From AM-2324 sp042091035 (GTDB lineage Bacteria > Bacteroidota > Bacteroidia > Chitinophagales > Saprospiraceae): 8,782 bases of DNA. The notes beneath the pieces were generated by a model, which searched no databases, was not told the DNA's origin, and saw only the letters and a list, made by a program, of their open reading frames with translations. The stretch lies in assembly GCA_042091035.1 (NCBI GenBank), contig JBELIG010000129.1, positions 1 through 8,782 on the forward strand, in the 5' to 3' direction. Below are positions 1-6,284 of the stretch, one piece after another. The position numbers and the translations under genes were made by a program. Position 1 is the stretch's first letter. Every line of letters starts with the position of its first letter.

Positions 1-43
1 AAAAGAAGAGAACTCCGGCTAGATTTTTGTAAAATTTTTTCAT
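1..43 (-). CDS. 5' end of a gene running off the left edge, putative signal peptide start
   Basis: An ATG on the minus strand at 43-41 opens a frame of 14 codons that reaches the window edge without a stop. It reads MKKFYKNLAGVLFF: a lysine-rich start followed by a hydrophobic stretch, as at the beginning of a Sec signal peptide or a membrane segment. The family cannot be told from so little. Support comes from context: the minus-strand terminator at 221-256 would insulate this gene from upstream transcription, leaving 44-220 as its promoter and leader region. No good Bacteroidota promoter match is visible there. A short chance ORF remains possible. Confidence 0.4.
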   Translation of the reverse strand, partial: MKKFYKNLAGVLFF

Positions 44-220
44 GAGTAAAATTTGTTAATAGCTTTCTTTGAAAACACAAGAGATTAATGACGACAAAAT
101 AGTTAGAAATGCGAATAATACAAAAGAAAATAAGCTATAAGCGACAAGATTTAACATTCGCTAAACAAAGAGAAGAATTCATTGTCTAAGTCAGTACCTA
201 GAATTGGTTATTTTTTCAGA

Positions 221-256
221 AAAAAACAAAAAAAAACGGCAGACTTAAGTCTGCCG
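221..256 (-). terminator. Intrinsic terminator for minus-strand transcription
   Basis: A perfect inverted repeat, CGGCAGAC-TTAA-GTCTGCCG, at 237-256 forms an 8-bp GC-rich stem with a TTAA loop. On the minus strand it is followed by nine T, one G and further T (236 down to 220), a classic U-tract. On the plus strand the stem is followed by only five A and then GGG, so termination there is not expected. It lies about 290 nt past the stop of the LuxE-like gene and would end that transcript, or that of the candidate small RNA, or both. Confidence 0.85.
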
Positions 257-481
257 AAAAAGGGTTTATTTCTTTACAGCCTTTCAACATGATTATAATT
301 TGTAAATAGCTAAAAAATGAACGGCTGCTTAATGGGAAAGAACTAAACCAACACAATATATTTATATTCGTTTATTTCAAAGATGAAACACTAACTTTTC
401 CAATACATATTTATTTTTAATATAGTAAAAATGTATTAATAATTGACACTCAATAGATGCAAAAATTGTTAATGTTCCTTA
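221..481 (-). ncRNA. Candidate intergenic small RNA (about 250 nt)
   Basis: Inferred from the pairing of a consensus-like promoter at 517-487 with the strong terminator at 256-221, with no credible ORF between. The expected start is near 481. Near the 3' end, CAGCCGTTCA (327-318 on the minus strand) can pair with TGAAAGGCTG (286-277), nine of ten positions, which would stack a second helix just upstream of the terminator stem. I do not recognise a known RNA family (no tmRNA, SRP or obvious 6S features). The alternative is a long 3' untranslated region of the LuxE-like mRNA. The start is an estimate. Confidence 0.35.
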
Positions 482-486
482 TGTAA

Positions 487-517
487 CAAATCTACGCAAA
501 TAATTGAATTTTACAAA
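487..517 (-). promoter_or_regulatory. Bacteroidota-type promoter, minus strand
   Basis: Reading the minus strand, TTTG (517-514) is separated by 19 nt from TAGATTTG (494-487). This fits the Bacteroidota primary sigma factor consensus TTTG-N19-TAnnTTTG with no mismatch. It lies about 30 bp past the stop of the LuxE-like gene and points away from it, so it cannot drive that gene. It points into the apparently non-coding stretch ending at the terminator at 221-256. Confidence 0.55.
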
Positions 518-547
518 TAAGTCATTTTTTTTAGTAAAAAAGCTCTA

Positions 548-1555
548 TTAGCTCAAACTTGTATACATAAGATTACAACCTCTTAGCATAGCACGATCCA
601 AGCGACCAAGTATTTCAAATTCTCCATCCGAAATTTCACGAGCAAGATCTCCTGTTTCAACAAATGAGCAAGTAGCAAAGTTGGCTAAATCAACAATATT
701 AAGAACCCCAGATTTTCCAGCCTTTGCCAAGTTGAAAGGATCCGTCATATCATGTATCATGAACTTCATAGAAGGCGGCAAAGCAAACACACCATTTCCT
801 TTACTGTAAGCTTGGCTCAATAATTCAGTCATTCCATATTCCGAGTGCACATGCTCTGCATTAAACAAAACGGACACCAATGCGTGCATTTCGGATCTGG
901 GTATTTCGGCTCTTCGCCCTTTCATACCGCCGGTTTCCATAATTATTATATCAGAAAGATCCATAGAATATTGTTCTGAAAAATCCATTATGGCAAAACT
1001 CACGCCGAGTAATAAAGTCTTTTGACCCGATTGTTTTTTCTTTAGTAAAAGAGCAGCAAGAGATTGCCAATCGTCTAAGAAAAATCCACTGTCAACATCC
1101 AAAGATGTTTTGATAAAATGATCTGCCATATAGACTAAAGACGAACCTTTCCGTTCAAGATATGCTGGCAATAATGCTAGTACACAATACTCTTTTAGAT
1201 CTCCATAAAAGGATTCGAAACAGTTTTGACTATGCTGTTTGTAGAAGGATTCTGAATATAAATAATGCTTGGAAGTCTGTTGCCCTGTAGTGCCTGAGCT
1301 GGTAAATACTTGTTGGTGATTCCAGCTCCCCGCTTTGACCGAATGATTTTTAAAAAACTCAATTGGTAAGAAAGGTATATCATCTAATTTGCGCACAAGA
1401 GACGGATCTTCACCCAAAAGAGCAAGATATTTTTTATACACAGGATTTGTTGAAGCTTGAAACCGAAATAGCTCTAAGACCCATTCCTGATCAGGAAATT
1501 CGGTCAAATTGAGTACCATTTGTTCGTAATGTCGAAGTCTTTCGGTGCTATTCAT
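548..1555 (-). CDS. LuxE/PaaK-family acyl-protein synthetase-like acyltransferase
   Basis: A 335-residue cytoplasmic protein resembling the LuxE acyl-protein synthetase family, which is related to PaaK and other adenylate-forming (ANL) enzymes. Visible motifs: TSSGTTG at residues 85-91 (the phosphate-binding loop of adenylate-forming enzymes), ETGGMKGRR at 207-215, SEYGMTELLSQAY at 238-250, ETGDLA at 300-305 and GRLDRAMLRGCNLMY near the C-terminus. The family activates a carboxylic acid as an acyl-adenylate and passes it to a protein thiol. In luminous bacteria LuxE works with LuxC and LuxD, but no lux gene is nearby, so this is one of the orphan copies found in Bacteroidota and its substrate is unknown. 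The gene is single and divergent from the lipoprotein gene at 1638. No signal peptide or membrane segment is seen. Family assignment is firm, function is not. Confidence 0.82.
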   Translation of the reverse strand: MNSTERLRHYEQMVLNLTEFPDQEWVLELFRFQASTNPVYKKYLALLGEDPSLVRKLDDIPFLPIEFFKNHSVKAGSWNHQQVFTSSGTTGQQTSKHYLYSESFYKQHSQNCFESFYGDLKEYCVLALLPAYLERKGSSLVYMADHFIKTSLDVDSGFFLDDWQSLAALLLKKKQSGQKTLLLGVSFAIMDFSEQYSMDLSDIIIMETGGMKGRRAEIPRSEMHALVSVLFNAEHVHSEYGMTELLSQAYSKGNGVFALPPSMKFMIHDMTDPFNLAKAGKSGVLNIVDLANFATCSFVETGDLAREISDGEFEILGRLDRAMLRGCNLMYTSLS

Positions 1556-1559
1556 TGAA

Positions 1560-1567
1560 CAAATTTA
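1560..1567 (-). promoter_or_regulatory. Possible -7 element of the LuxE-like gene
   Basis: TAAATTTG on the minus strand matches the Bacteroidota -7 consensus TAnnTTTG and ends only 4 nt before the ATG (1555-1553). A start point 4-6 nt downstream would fall on or next to the initiation codon, giving a leaderless or nearly leaderless mRNA. No TTTG lies at the expected -33 distance, so the call is tentative. Confidence 0.3.
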
Positions 1568-1579
1568 GTTAAATTCATT

Positions 1580-1601
1580 GTTTAAGTATTAAACAGTTTA
1601 A
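1580..1601. repeat. Inverted repeat with an extra half-site in a divergent promoter region
   Basis: GTTTAA-GTA-TTAAAC (1580-1594) is a perfect 6-3-6 inverted repeat, and a further GTTTAA follows at 1596-1601. It sits between the divergent LuxE-like and lipoprotein genes, just upstream of the possible -7 element of the former. It could be an operator, but AT-rich intergenic DNA yields such repeats by chance. Confidence 0.25.
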
Positions 1602-1637
1602 AAATCAGGTTTCAAAACGGAAGCCAAACCTCATTAT

Positions 1638-2150
1638 ATGCGAATCATTAGTTCTATTCTTTCAGTTGCTATCATTTTAGGAGTCTTCGCCTGCACATCC
1701 CCTCCGGATTACCCAGTTGAACCATTCATCGAATATATTGGCTTTGAAAAGGACACCTTGAATCAAGGTCAATCCAAAACAGATGATTTCGTATTCCTTA
1801 CCATCTCCTTTACTGATGGGGATGGGGACCTTGGTCCAAAAGAAGGTGAACTAGATACCATAAAAACTATTGTTTTCACTGACCTAAGAACAGGGGTTTC
1901 TGAAACTGAATTTGATCTTCCAGAGATCAGTGACAAAGGTGCAAGCAATGGAATATCCGGTGAGATAACCATTAAAGTACCAACGACCTGCTGCATATTC
2001 CCAGCTTGGGTATCTGACGTATCTGGACCCTGTGATGATTCTGAAGAATATCCGATTGATGAGGTAAGCTGGGAGGTTTATCTAATTGACAGAGCTGGAA
2101 ATGAAAGCAATAGATTAGAACTCCCTGCAAGATACCTTAGGTGCAATTAA
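1638..2150 (+). CDS. Hypothetical lipoprotein with a DGDGDLG motif
   Basis: A 170-residue predicted lipoprotein. The N-terminus is a hydrophobic signal (residues 3-18) ending in the lipobox VFAC, with Cys19 as the lipidated residue, followed by a proline-rich linker (SPPDYPVEP). Residues 52-66 carry FVFLTISFTDGDGDLG; short hydrophobic strand plus DGDGD is common in Bacteroidota surface lipoproteins and suggests a beta-sandwich with a calcium-binding loop. The mature part has four more cysteines (118, 119, 132, 169) that could form disulfides. A late segment, WEVYLIDRAGNESN, also looks like an Ig-like strand and turn. I recognise no named family beyond this. The gene is single, and its last 14 nt overlap the end of the converging ArsC-like gene. 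Lipoprotein status is clear; function is unknown. Confidence 0.75.
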   Translation: MRIISSILSVAIILGVFACTSPPDYPVEPFIEYIGFEKDTLNQGQSKTDDFVFLTISFTDGDGDLGPKEGELDTIKTIVFTDLRTGVSETEFDLPEISDKGASNGISGEITIKVPTTCCIFPAWVSDVSGPCDDSEEYPIDEVSWEVYLIDRAGNESNRLELPARYLRCN

Positions 2151-2493
2151 GGGCATCTTTGGCTTTTTCAACCACCTTTTTTGAATTCCCAATAAAAACT
2201 GAATCTTCAATCAATATTACAGGTCGTTTTAAAAAAGTATACTCCTCTACTATGTATTTCTTATAATCGTCTTCCTCGAGCAGCATATCATTCAAGCCTA
2301 AGCTTCGATACTTCATAGCACGTCTAGAAAAAAGAGCCTCGTAGGAACCCGCCAAATCTTTCAATTCTTCCAATTGAGTTGCTGTAATCTTTTCCGTTTT
2401 TATATCCTGTAGAAGCACATCTGAAGAAGGATCCAACTCTTTGATAATGCGTTGGCAGGTGCTACAGGTACTTAAGTGGTATATCTTTTTCAT
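2137..2493 (-). CDS. ArsC/Spx-family thioredoxin-fold protein
   Basis: A 118-residue cytoplasmic protein of the ArsC/Spx (arsenate reductase-like) family, close to the usual family length. The N-terminus reads as a short beta strand followed by CSTC (Cys10, Cys13), the CxxC redox site at the start of the thioredoxin-like helix. FSRRAMKYRSLG (residues 55-66) and EYTFLKRPVILIEDSVFIG (84-102) fit the family's conserved arginine region and the RPV strand. Members include arsenate reductases, the Spx transcriptional regulator and many thiol-disulfide proteins of unknown role. CxxC is the Spx/YffB-like pattern rather than the single-cysteine pattern of classical ArsC, and no arsenic genes are near, so arsenate reduction is not supported. 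Its ATG overlaps the stop of the upstream S74-type gene (TAATG), implying translational coupling. Family firm, role unknown. Confidence 0.75.
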   Translation of the reverse strand: MKKIYHLSTCSTCQRIIKELDPSSDVLLQDIKTEKITATQLEELKDLAGSYEALFSRRAMKYRSLGLNDMLLEEDDYKKYIVEEYTFLKRPVILIEDSVFIGNSKKVVEKAKDALNCT

Positions 2494-3488
2494 TATTTAT
2501 CATTTGATTCATTCTGCTGTTCTTCTATTTCCTTTGTTGGTATAGAAGGTTCTAATTCTGTCTTATTCTTCAAGGCATCAAGTTCTTTACGAAGTTCCAA
2601 TAAAACTTGTTCTAAACTGCCTATTCTTTCTCCCATTACTTCCAATTCAGATTGCTGTCTACTTATGATAGTAGACATAGTATCTAGCTCTACATCTTTT
2701 AATTTGGAATCCTGAATAAGCAGCGGCACAAAACCAATATAATCGACAGTCAAATAACCGAGACCATCTGAGGAGACTAAGTTGGGAAAATACTTTTTCA
2801 CCTGAGCTCCATTTAGTCCATAATTTGTATCATACCTATTTCTAAATCCAGTACCCCCCTCCCACTTATATTGTACTGCTTCTAAATTTGAGAAATCAGT
2901 TAATTGGTTGGATAAGGTATCAATATTGACATAATTAGCTGTGTCAGCAGCTTGGTATAGCCGACCAGAAAGCATAGCATCTCCACTTTTTAAAACATAA
3001 AAGGCATCTGATCTATTCTGACGAGTTTCTATAGCCGAAATGACCTCCGTTCGTCCATTTCCAAGAACAAATAGACGATCCTTAGGATGTGGGGAAACAG
3101 GGGAAAGTGGTGCATAAATTGTATTCAAATAACCTACAGCAACTTCACCAAAAGAAGGAGCCTTTAGCCACCAGCCACCCGGAATAGTTGCATATTGTCC
3201 TCGAACTTCATTCACATAGCCACCGCCAATTGTGGCAAAGGAATTTCTGGTGGTATTAAATTGACCACCAACTACCAAAGACAATTCACCATCGGTAGTA
3301 TTTTTATACCCTCCACCAATAAAAGATTCTGCCCCAAAGGCACGATTGGCTCTTCCTCCTGAAACATAAGCTTCATGACCAACAACCTGGTTTTCTTGAA
3401 CATTCTTCTTTTGCGCATGAGCCTCTTGCTGCATTCCAAAAAAGCAGCTAAAACAAAGGAAGAGATGGATGTATTTTGTTCTAGACAT
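2493..3488 (-). CDS. Secreted protein with glycine-rich beta-roll repeats and an S74-like chaperone domain
   Basis: A 331-residue exported protein. Residues 1-26 form a signal peptide (cleavage likely after AHA). Residues 42-116 hold five repeats of exactly 15 residues with the pattern hhGGxxNxxxGxxAT (for example IGGGYVNEVRGQYAT), and a sixth degenerate copy starts at 117. Such repeats build left-handed beta rolls, as in trimeric adhesin heads. Residues about 185-265 resemble the peptidase S74 intramolecular chaperone domain of phage tail spikes: a LEAVQYKWEGG strand, then YGLNGAQVKKYFPNLV and GYLTVDYIGFVPLLI. The usual SDxRxK segment with its catalytic serine is replaced by ANYVNIDTLSNQL. 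Residues about 262-310 form a coiled coil, and the tail is acidic and hydrophilic. A trimeric surface or secreted protein is likely. It is the first gene of a two-gene operon with the ArsC-like gene. Confidence 0.72.
   Translation of the reverse strand: MSRTKYIHLFLCFSCFFGMQQEAHAQKKNVQENQVVGHEAYVSGGRANRAFGAESFIGGGYKNTTDGELSLVVGGQFNTTRNSFATIGGGYVNEVRGQYATIPGGWWLKAPSFGEVAVGYLNTIYAPLSPVSPHPKDRLFVLGNGRTEVISAIETRQNRSDAFYVLKSGDAMLSGRLYQAADTANYVNIDTLSNQLTDFSNLEAVQYKWEGGTGFRNRYDTNYGLNGAQVKKYFPNLVSSDGLGYLTVDYIGFVPLLIQDSKLKDVELDTMSTIISRQQSELEVMGERIGSLEQVLLELRKELDALKNKTELEPSIPTKEIEEQQNESNDK
3129..3365 (-). repeat. Five to six 15-residue repeats coding for a beta roll
   Basis: Within the S74-type gene, codons 42-120 encode units starting at residues 42, 57, 72, 87, 102 and 117, each exactly 15 residues. 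Glycines recur at positions 3 and 4 of the unit (GG), asparagine at position 7 in most units, and glycine near position 11. The nucleotide sequences have diverged, so this is an old protein-level repeat rather than a recent tandem expansion. Confidence 0.75.
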
Positions 3489-3498
3489 AGAATAAAAA

Positions 3499-3511
3499 AT
3501 TAACGGTTAAT
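3499..3511. repeat. Short inverted repeat upstream of the S74-type gene
   Basis: ATTAAC-G-GTTAAT is a perfect 6-1-6 inverted repeat 10 bp before the start of the S74-type gene, in the 111-bp region shared with the divergent nucleoside phosphorylase operon. It may be an operator or lie in the 5' untranslated region. Chance occurrence in AT-rich DNA is a fair alternative. Confidence 0.2.
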
Positions 3512-3599
3512 ATTTCATTATTAAACAACACCTAAAGAAGTGAATATTGTTTAAGATTTTTTTTGCAAATTTGCTGTGAATTTAAAATAAAAAAAGCAA

Positions 3600-4487
3600 A
3601 TGACCTTTTTTCCAGAATCAGAACTTATTTTAAACAGCGACGGCTCGATCTACCACCTTGGTCTTCTCCCAGGTCAGATTGCAGATACAATCATTACTGT
3701 AGGAGATCCCGATAGAGTTGAAATGGTTACAAAACATTTTGATTCTATTGAGGTAAAAAAGTCTGTCAGAGAGTTCGTAACGCACACCGGCTATTACAAA
3801 TCTAAAAGACTAACCGTTATTTCAACTGGAATTGGAACGGATAATATAGATATAGTCTTAAATGAATTAGATGCCTTAGTCAATATTGACTTTGAAAGTA
3901 GAACAGAAAAAACTATCAAAACAGCCTTAAATATAATACGTATAGGGACATCTGGCGCGCTTCACAAAGATCTTGGCATAGATCGTGTGCTTGCATCTAC
4001 TCATGGAATAGACCTTGGGCCACTGCAACACTTCTACCCAAGTCAAGAAATAGATGCTCAAGAAACATTAATCAAACAAGCTTTAGACAATATATTCAAT
4101 AGTCTAGACTTGGGACATATTCCTACTGCTGTAAATAGTGGTGATAAATGGTTATTAGAAAGAATCGCCTCAAAATATCTCAAAGGAGTAACCTTGACCG
4201 CTCCAGGTTTTTATGGTCCTCAGGGAAGATCTTTACGGGGGCAAACAAAATTAACTGAATCTTTCTTTGACCAAATCGCTGCTGTAGATATCAACGGTAC
4301 AAGAATCACTAATTTTGAAATGGAGACGGCAGGTATTTATTCCTTGGCAAAACTACTAGGTCACAAGGCATTATCTATTAATTTACTCCTTGCAAATAGG
4401 CAGTCAAAGGACTTTAGCCAAAAAGCAAATGAAGGAATGGCTAATCTTATAGAGGAAGTACTTGATTGTATTGAAAAGGAACTTTAA
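3600..4487 (+). CDS. Nucleoside phosphorylase (NP-I family, uridine phosphorylase-like)
   Basis: A 295-residue cytoplasmic enzyme of the NP-I (PNP/UDP) family, which splits nucleosides with phosphate to give a free base and ribose-1-phosphate. Visible motifs: the GDPDRV loop at residues 35-40 (phosphate-binding Gly and Arg), STGIGTDNI at 75-83, RIGTSGAL at 114-121 (the conserved RxGTsG phosphate site), and FEMETAGIY at 239-247, whose Met-Glu contacts the ribose. The family's length is usually 240-260 residues; this one carries a longer N-terminus and a mid-domain insertion, as do other Bacteroidota members. The base specificity cannot be fixed by eye; the N-terminal ESELILNxDGSIYHL form is typical of uridine-phosphorylase-like Bacteroidota proteins. 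First gene of the operon, 9 nt before ccmB, which suggests cotranscription but not a shared pathway. Confidence 0.85.
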   Translation: MTFFPESELILNSDGSIYHLGLLPGQIADTIITVGDPDRVEMVTKHFDSIEVKKSVREFVTHTGYYKSKRLTVISTGIGTDNIDIVLNELDALVNIDFESRTEKTIKTALNIIRIGTSGALHKDLGIDRVLASTHGIDLGPLQHFYPSQEIDAQETLIKQALDNIFNSLDLGHIPTAVNSGDKWLLERIASKYLKGVTLTAPGFYGPQGRSLRGQTKLTESFFDQIAAVDINGTRITNFEMETAGIYSLAKLLGHKALSINLLLANRQSKDFSQKANEGMANLIEEVLDCIEKEL

Positions 4488-4496
4488 TTTGACCCT

Positions 4497-5162
4497 ATGC
4501 TAAAGGATATAATCAATCTTTTGAAATATGAATTTACAATTGAGTTAAGACAAGCTCATGCACTGGGTGGACTATTACTTTATGTATTATCTACGCTTTT
4601 TATAATTTTCATCTCTTTCGCAAATGTTTCAGGACCAATATGGATCATCTTATATTGGATAATAGTTCTTTTTGCCTCTGTAAATGCAATCCTTAAAAGC
4701 TTCACACATGAGATGGGAAAACGGAGGCTTTACTATTTCTCGCTTGTAAACGGGTCTGCGTTATATATATCTAAAGTTGTTTATAATTTCATTATTCTAT
4801 TTCTATTATCAATTATAAACTTTACAATTTTCGGTGCAATATCGGGTTCACCTATTCTAAATCTACCCTTATTCCTTCTTGCAATTTTATTAGGAAGTTT
4901 AGGTTTATCAATGGGTCTTACACTTATTGCAGGTATTGCAAGCCAAAGTTCGAATAACGGAACAATGATGACCATACTTGGTTTTCCAATTATAATACCG
5001 ATATTAATTTCTCTGATTCATATGTCCGCGTATTCCCTGCAAGTTGGAACGATTGCGAGTGTTGGCGCAGAGGCTTATGGTGATATTATGTCATTATTAG
5101 GAATAATATTATTGCTTTTTGCTGTATCTATAATATTATTCCCATTTTTATGGAAAAATTAA
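4497..5162 (+). CDS. ccmB: Heme exporter protein CcmB (ABC transporter permease)
   Basis: A 221-residue integral membrane protein with six predicted segments (about residues 24-42, 47-66, 92-115, 124-148, 156-178 and 197-217), matching CcmB in length and topology. A short amphipathic cytoplasmic N-terminus containing FTIELRQ precedes the first segment, as in the family. In System I cytochrome c maturation, CcmB forms the membrane part of the CcmAB ABC complex, which acts with CcmC and CcmD to release holo-CcmE after heme loading. The ATPase CcmA is not in this window and must be encoded elsewhere. It sits 9 nt after the nucleoside phosphorylase and 12 nt before ccmC, so cotranscription is very likely. 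Confidence 0.85.
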   Translation: MLKDIINLLKYEFTIELRQAHALGGLLLYVLSTLFIIFISFANVSGPIWIILYWIIVLFASVNAILKSFTHEMGKRRLYYFSLVNGSALYISKVVYNFIILFLLSIINFTIFGAISGSPILNLPLFLLAILLGSLGLSMGLTLIAGIASQSSNNGTMMTILGFPIIIPILISLIHMSAYSLQVGTIASVGAEAYGDIMSLLGIILLLFAVSIILFPFLWKN

Positions 5163-5174
5163 GAAGTATATAAT

Positions 5175-6224
5175 ATGAATCTTGTAAAAAGCTGGTGGTG
5201 GAAAATCCTAGGAATGTTTTTATTGATTTATGGATTTTCAGCAGGATTATTATTGCCGCTCAAAACCGGGATTACCGATGCTAGTCCATTCACAGCAGAG
5301 CTTGGAAAGAATATAAGTATTCAATCAAGTGGCTACAATACATTCTATACGGCATCGGAAGAACATAGAGCATGGTTAAAACTAGGAGACTACTCTATAG
5401 CCGCAAACTCTATTGAAGTTCTTTCAGACCAGGGAATGACTATCAATTTTGATATACCTCAGGCGCTTCCAATAGGAATTGAAGAACGCAGTGCTACTCT
5501 TATCATTGATAATGAACGTGATGGCACCCATTTACTACCAGGAGCAGTTTACCTAAATGAAGCGAAAGACAGTTTAGGAACGAGCTCAAAATCTTGGCAG
5601 AAGGATGCTATTAAATCCTTAAACAAGCAGGAAGGAATCACCTTTCCATATAGAAACACACTCTACGAGACTATTAGGAATACCTATTTTCATGTAAGCC
5701 TATGGTTTGCGATGATGATTATATTTGTTGCTGGTATGGTAAACAGTATTCGCTACCTTTCATCTAAGAAAATGATCTTTGACCATAAAGCCTCTTCTTT
5801 CACATCCGTAGGAATACTATTTGGAATTCTTGGGCTTCTTACTGGAGCAGTATGGGCTAAACATACATGGGGAGCTTACTGGAGTTGGGATATCAAACAA
5901 AACATGACGGCTATAGCTCTATTGATTTACCTGGCATACTTTGTACTTAGAGCGTCCATTCCAGATGTAGACAAAAAAGCAAGACTTGCATCTGTTTATA
6001 ATATATTTGCATTTTCAGCATTAATTCCTTTAATCTACGTAATACCTAGACTATTTAGTAGTTTACATCCAGGGAATGGAGGAAATCCAGCCTTTGGATC
6101 ACAAGATTTAGATAATACAATGCGATTGATCTTCTATCCCATTATAATTGGATGGACGCTTTTTGGCTGGTGGATTGCAACGATTAAATCCAGAACCAAA
6201 AGACTTGAAGAGAAAGTAAATTAA
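5175..6224 (+). CDS. ccmC: CcmC-type heme handling protein with a large periplasmic insertion
   Basis: A 349-residue membrane protein of the CcmC/CcsA (heme handling) superfamily. The core features are all present: a first segment at residues 11-27, TYFHVSLWF with likely heme-ligand His173, WGAYWSWD (232-239, the tryptophan-rich WWD-type heme-binding motif), SLHPGNG with the second ligand His298, and segments at about 174-190, 210-228, 243-259, 273-292 and 318-336. CcmC presents heme to the chaperone CcmE at the outer face of the inner membrane. The family is usually about 220-250 residues. The excess lies between the first two segments: residues about 30-165 form a polar, strand-rich periplasmic stretch. 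The reading frame is continuous and the insertion has composition like its surroundings, so an assembly or frameshift artefact is unlikely. Cotranscribed with ccmB and the ccmD-like gene. Confidence 0.85.
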   Translation: MNLVKSWWWKILGMFLLIYGFSAGLLLPLKTGITDASPFTAELGKNISIQSSGYNTFYTASEEHRAWLKLGDYSIAANSIEVLSDQGMTINFDIPQALPIGIEERSATLIIDNERDGTHLLPGAVYLNEAKDSLGTSSKSWQKDAIKSLNKQEGITFPYRNTLYETIRNTYFHVSLWFAMMIIFVAGMVNSIRYLSSKKMIFDHKASSFTSVGILFGILGLLTGAVWAKHTWGAYWSWDIKQNMTAIALLIYLAYFVLRASIPDVDKKARLASVYNIFAFSALIPLIYVIPRLFSSLHPGNGGNPAFGSQDLDNTMRLIFYPIIIGWTLFGWWIATIKSRTKRLEEKVN

Positions 6225-6284
6225 TTTAAAAAAAAATTATTGGGTAGGTTTAAAAATCTGTTTACATTTACTCACTTTTAAATT

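Larger units (their letters stand above)
44..547. other. Intergenic region of about 500 bp without a convincing protein gene
   Basis: Very AT-rich on both strands and without a plausible coding frame. It holds, from right to left on the minus strand, a promoter (487-517), a probable transcribed region with a possible long-range stem (318-327 pairing with 277-287), and an intrinsic terminator (221-256). The part from 44 to 220 shows nothing specific and is presumably the upstream region of the gene that leaves the left edge. Confidence 0.6.

Noticed and set aside
219..292. A 24-codon minus-strand ORF starting MLKGCKEINPFS that runs through the terminator hairpin at 237-256
   Set aside because: Its second half is encoded by the hairpin and the U-tract (ending in a run of Phe), so the transcript would end before the stop codon. 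It is best explained as noncoding.
2137..2493. Calling this gene arsC with an arsenic resistance role
   Set aside because: It has a CxxC pair as in Spx/YffB-type members, and no arsR, arsB or acr3 gene is in the window. Only the fold family is supported.
2476..2715. A 79-codon plus-strand frame opposite the end of the S74-type gene and the start of the ArsC-like gene
   Set aside because: It is Ser-rich low-complexity translation of the antisense of a coiled-coil coding region, with no motifs; the opposite-strand genes have clear domain evidence.
3547..3573. Possible plus-strand promoter for the nucleoside phosphorylase operon (TTG followed by CAAATTTG)
   Set aside because: The -7 element has one mismatch and the spacing is 16 nt rather than about 19, so it was not annotated; the real promoter in this intergenic region is unidentified.
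6245..6252. TAGGTTTA upstream of the ccmD-like gene as an internal -7 box
   Set aside because: It lacks the final G of the consensus and no TTTG lies at the expected -33 distance; the gene is more simply read from the operon mRNA.
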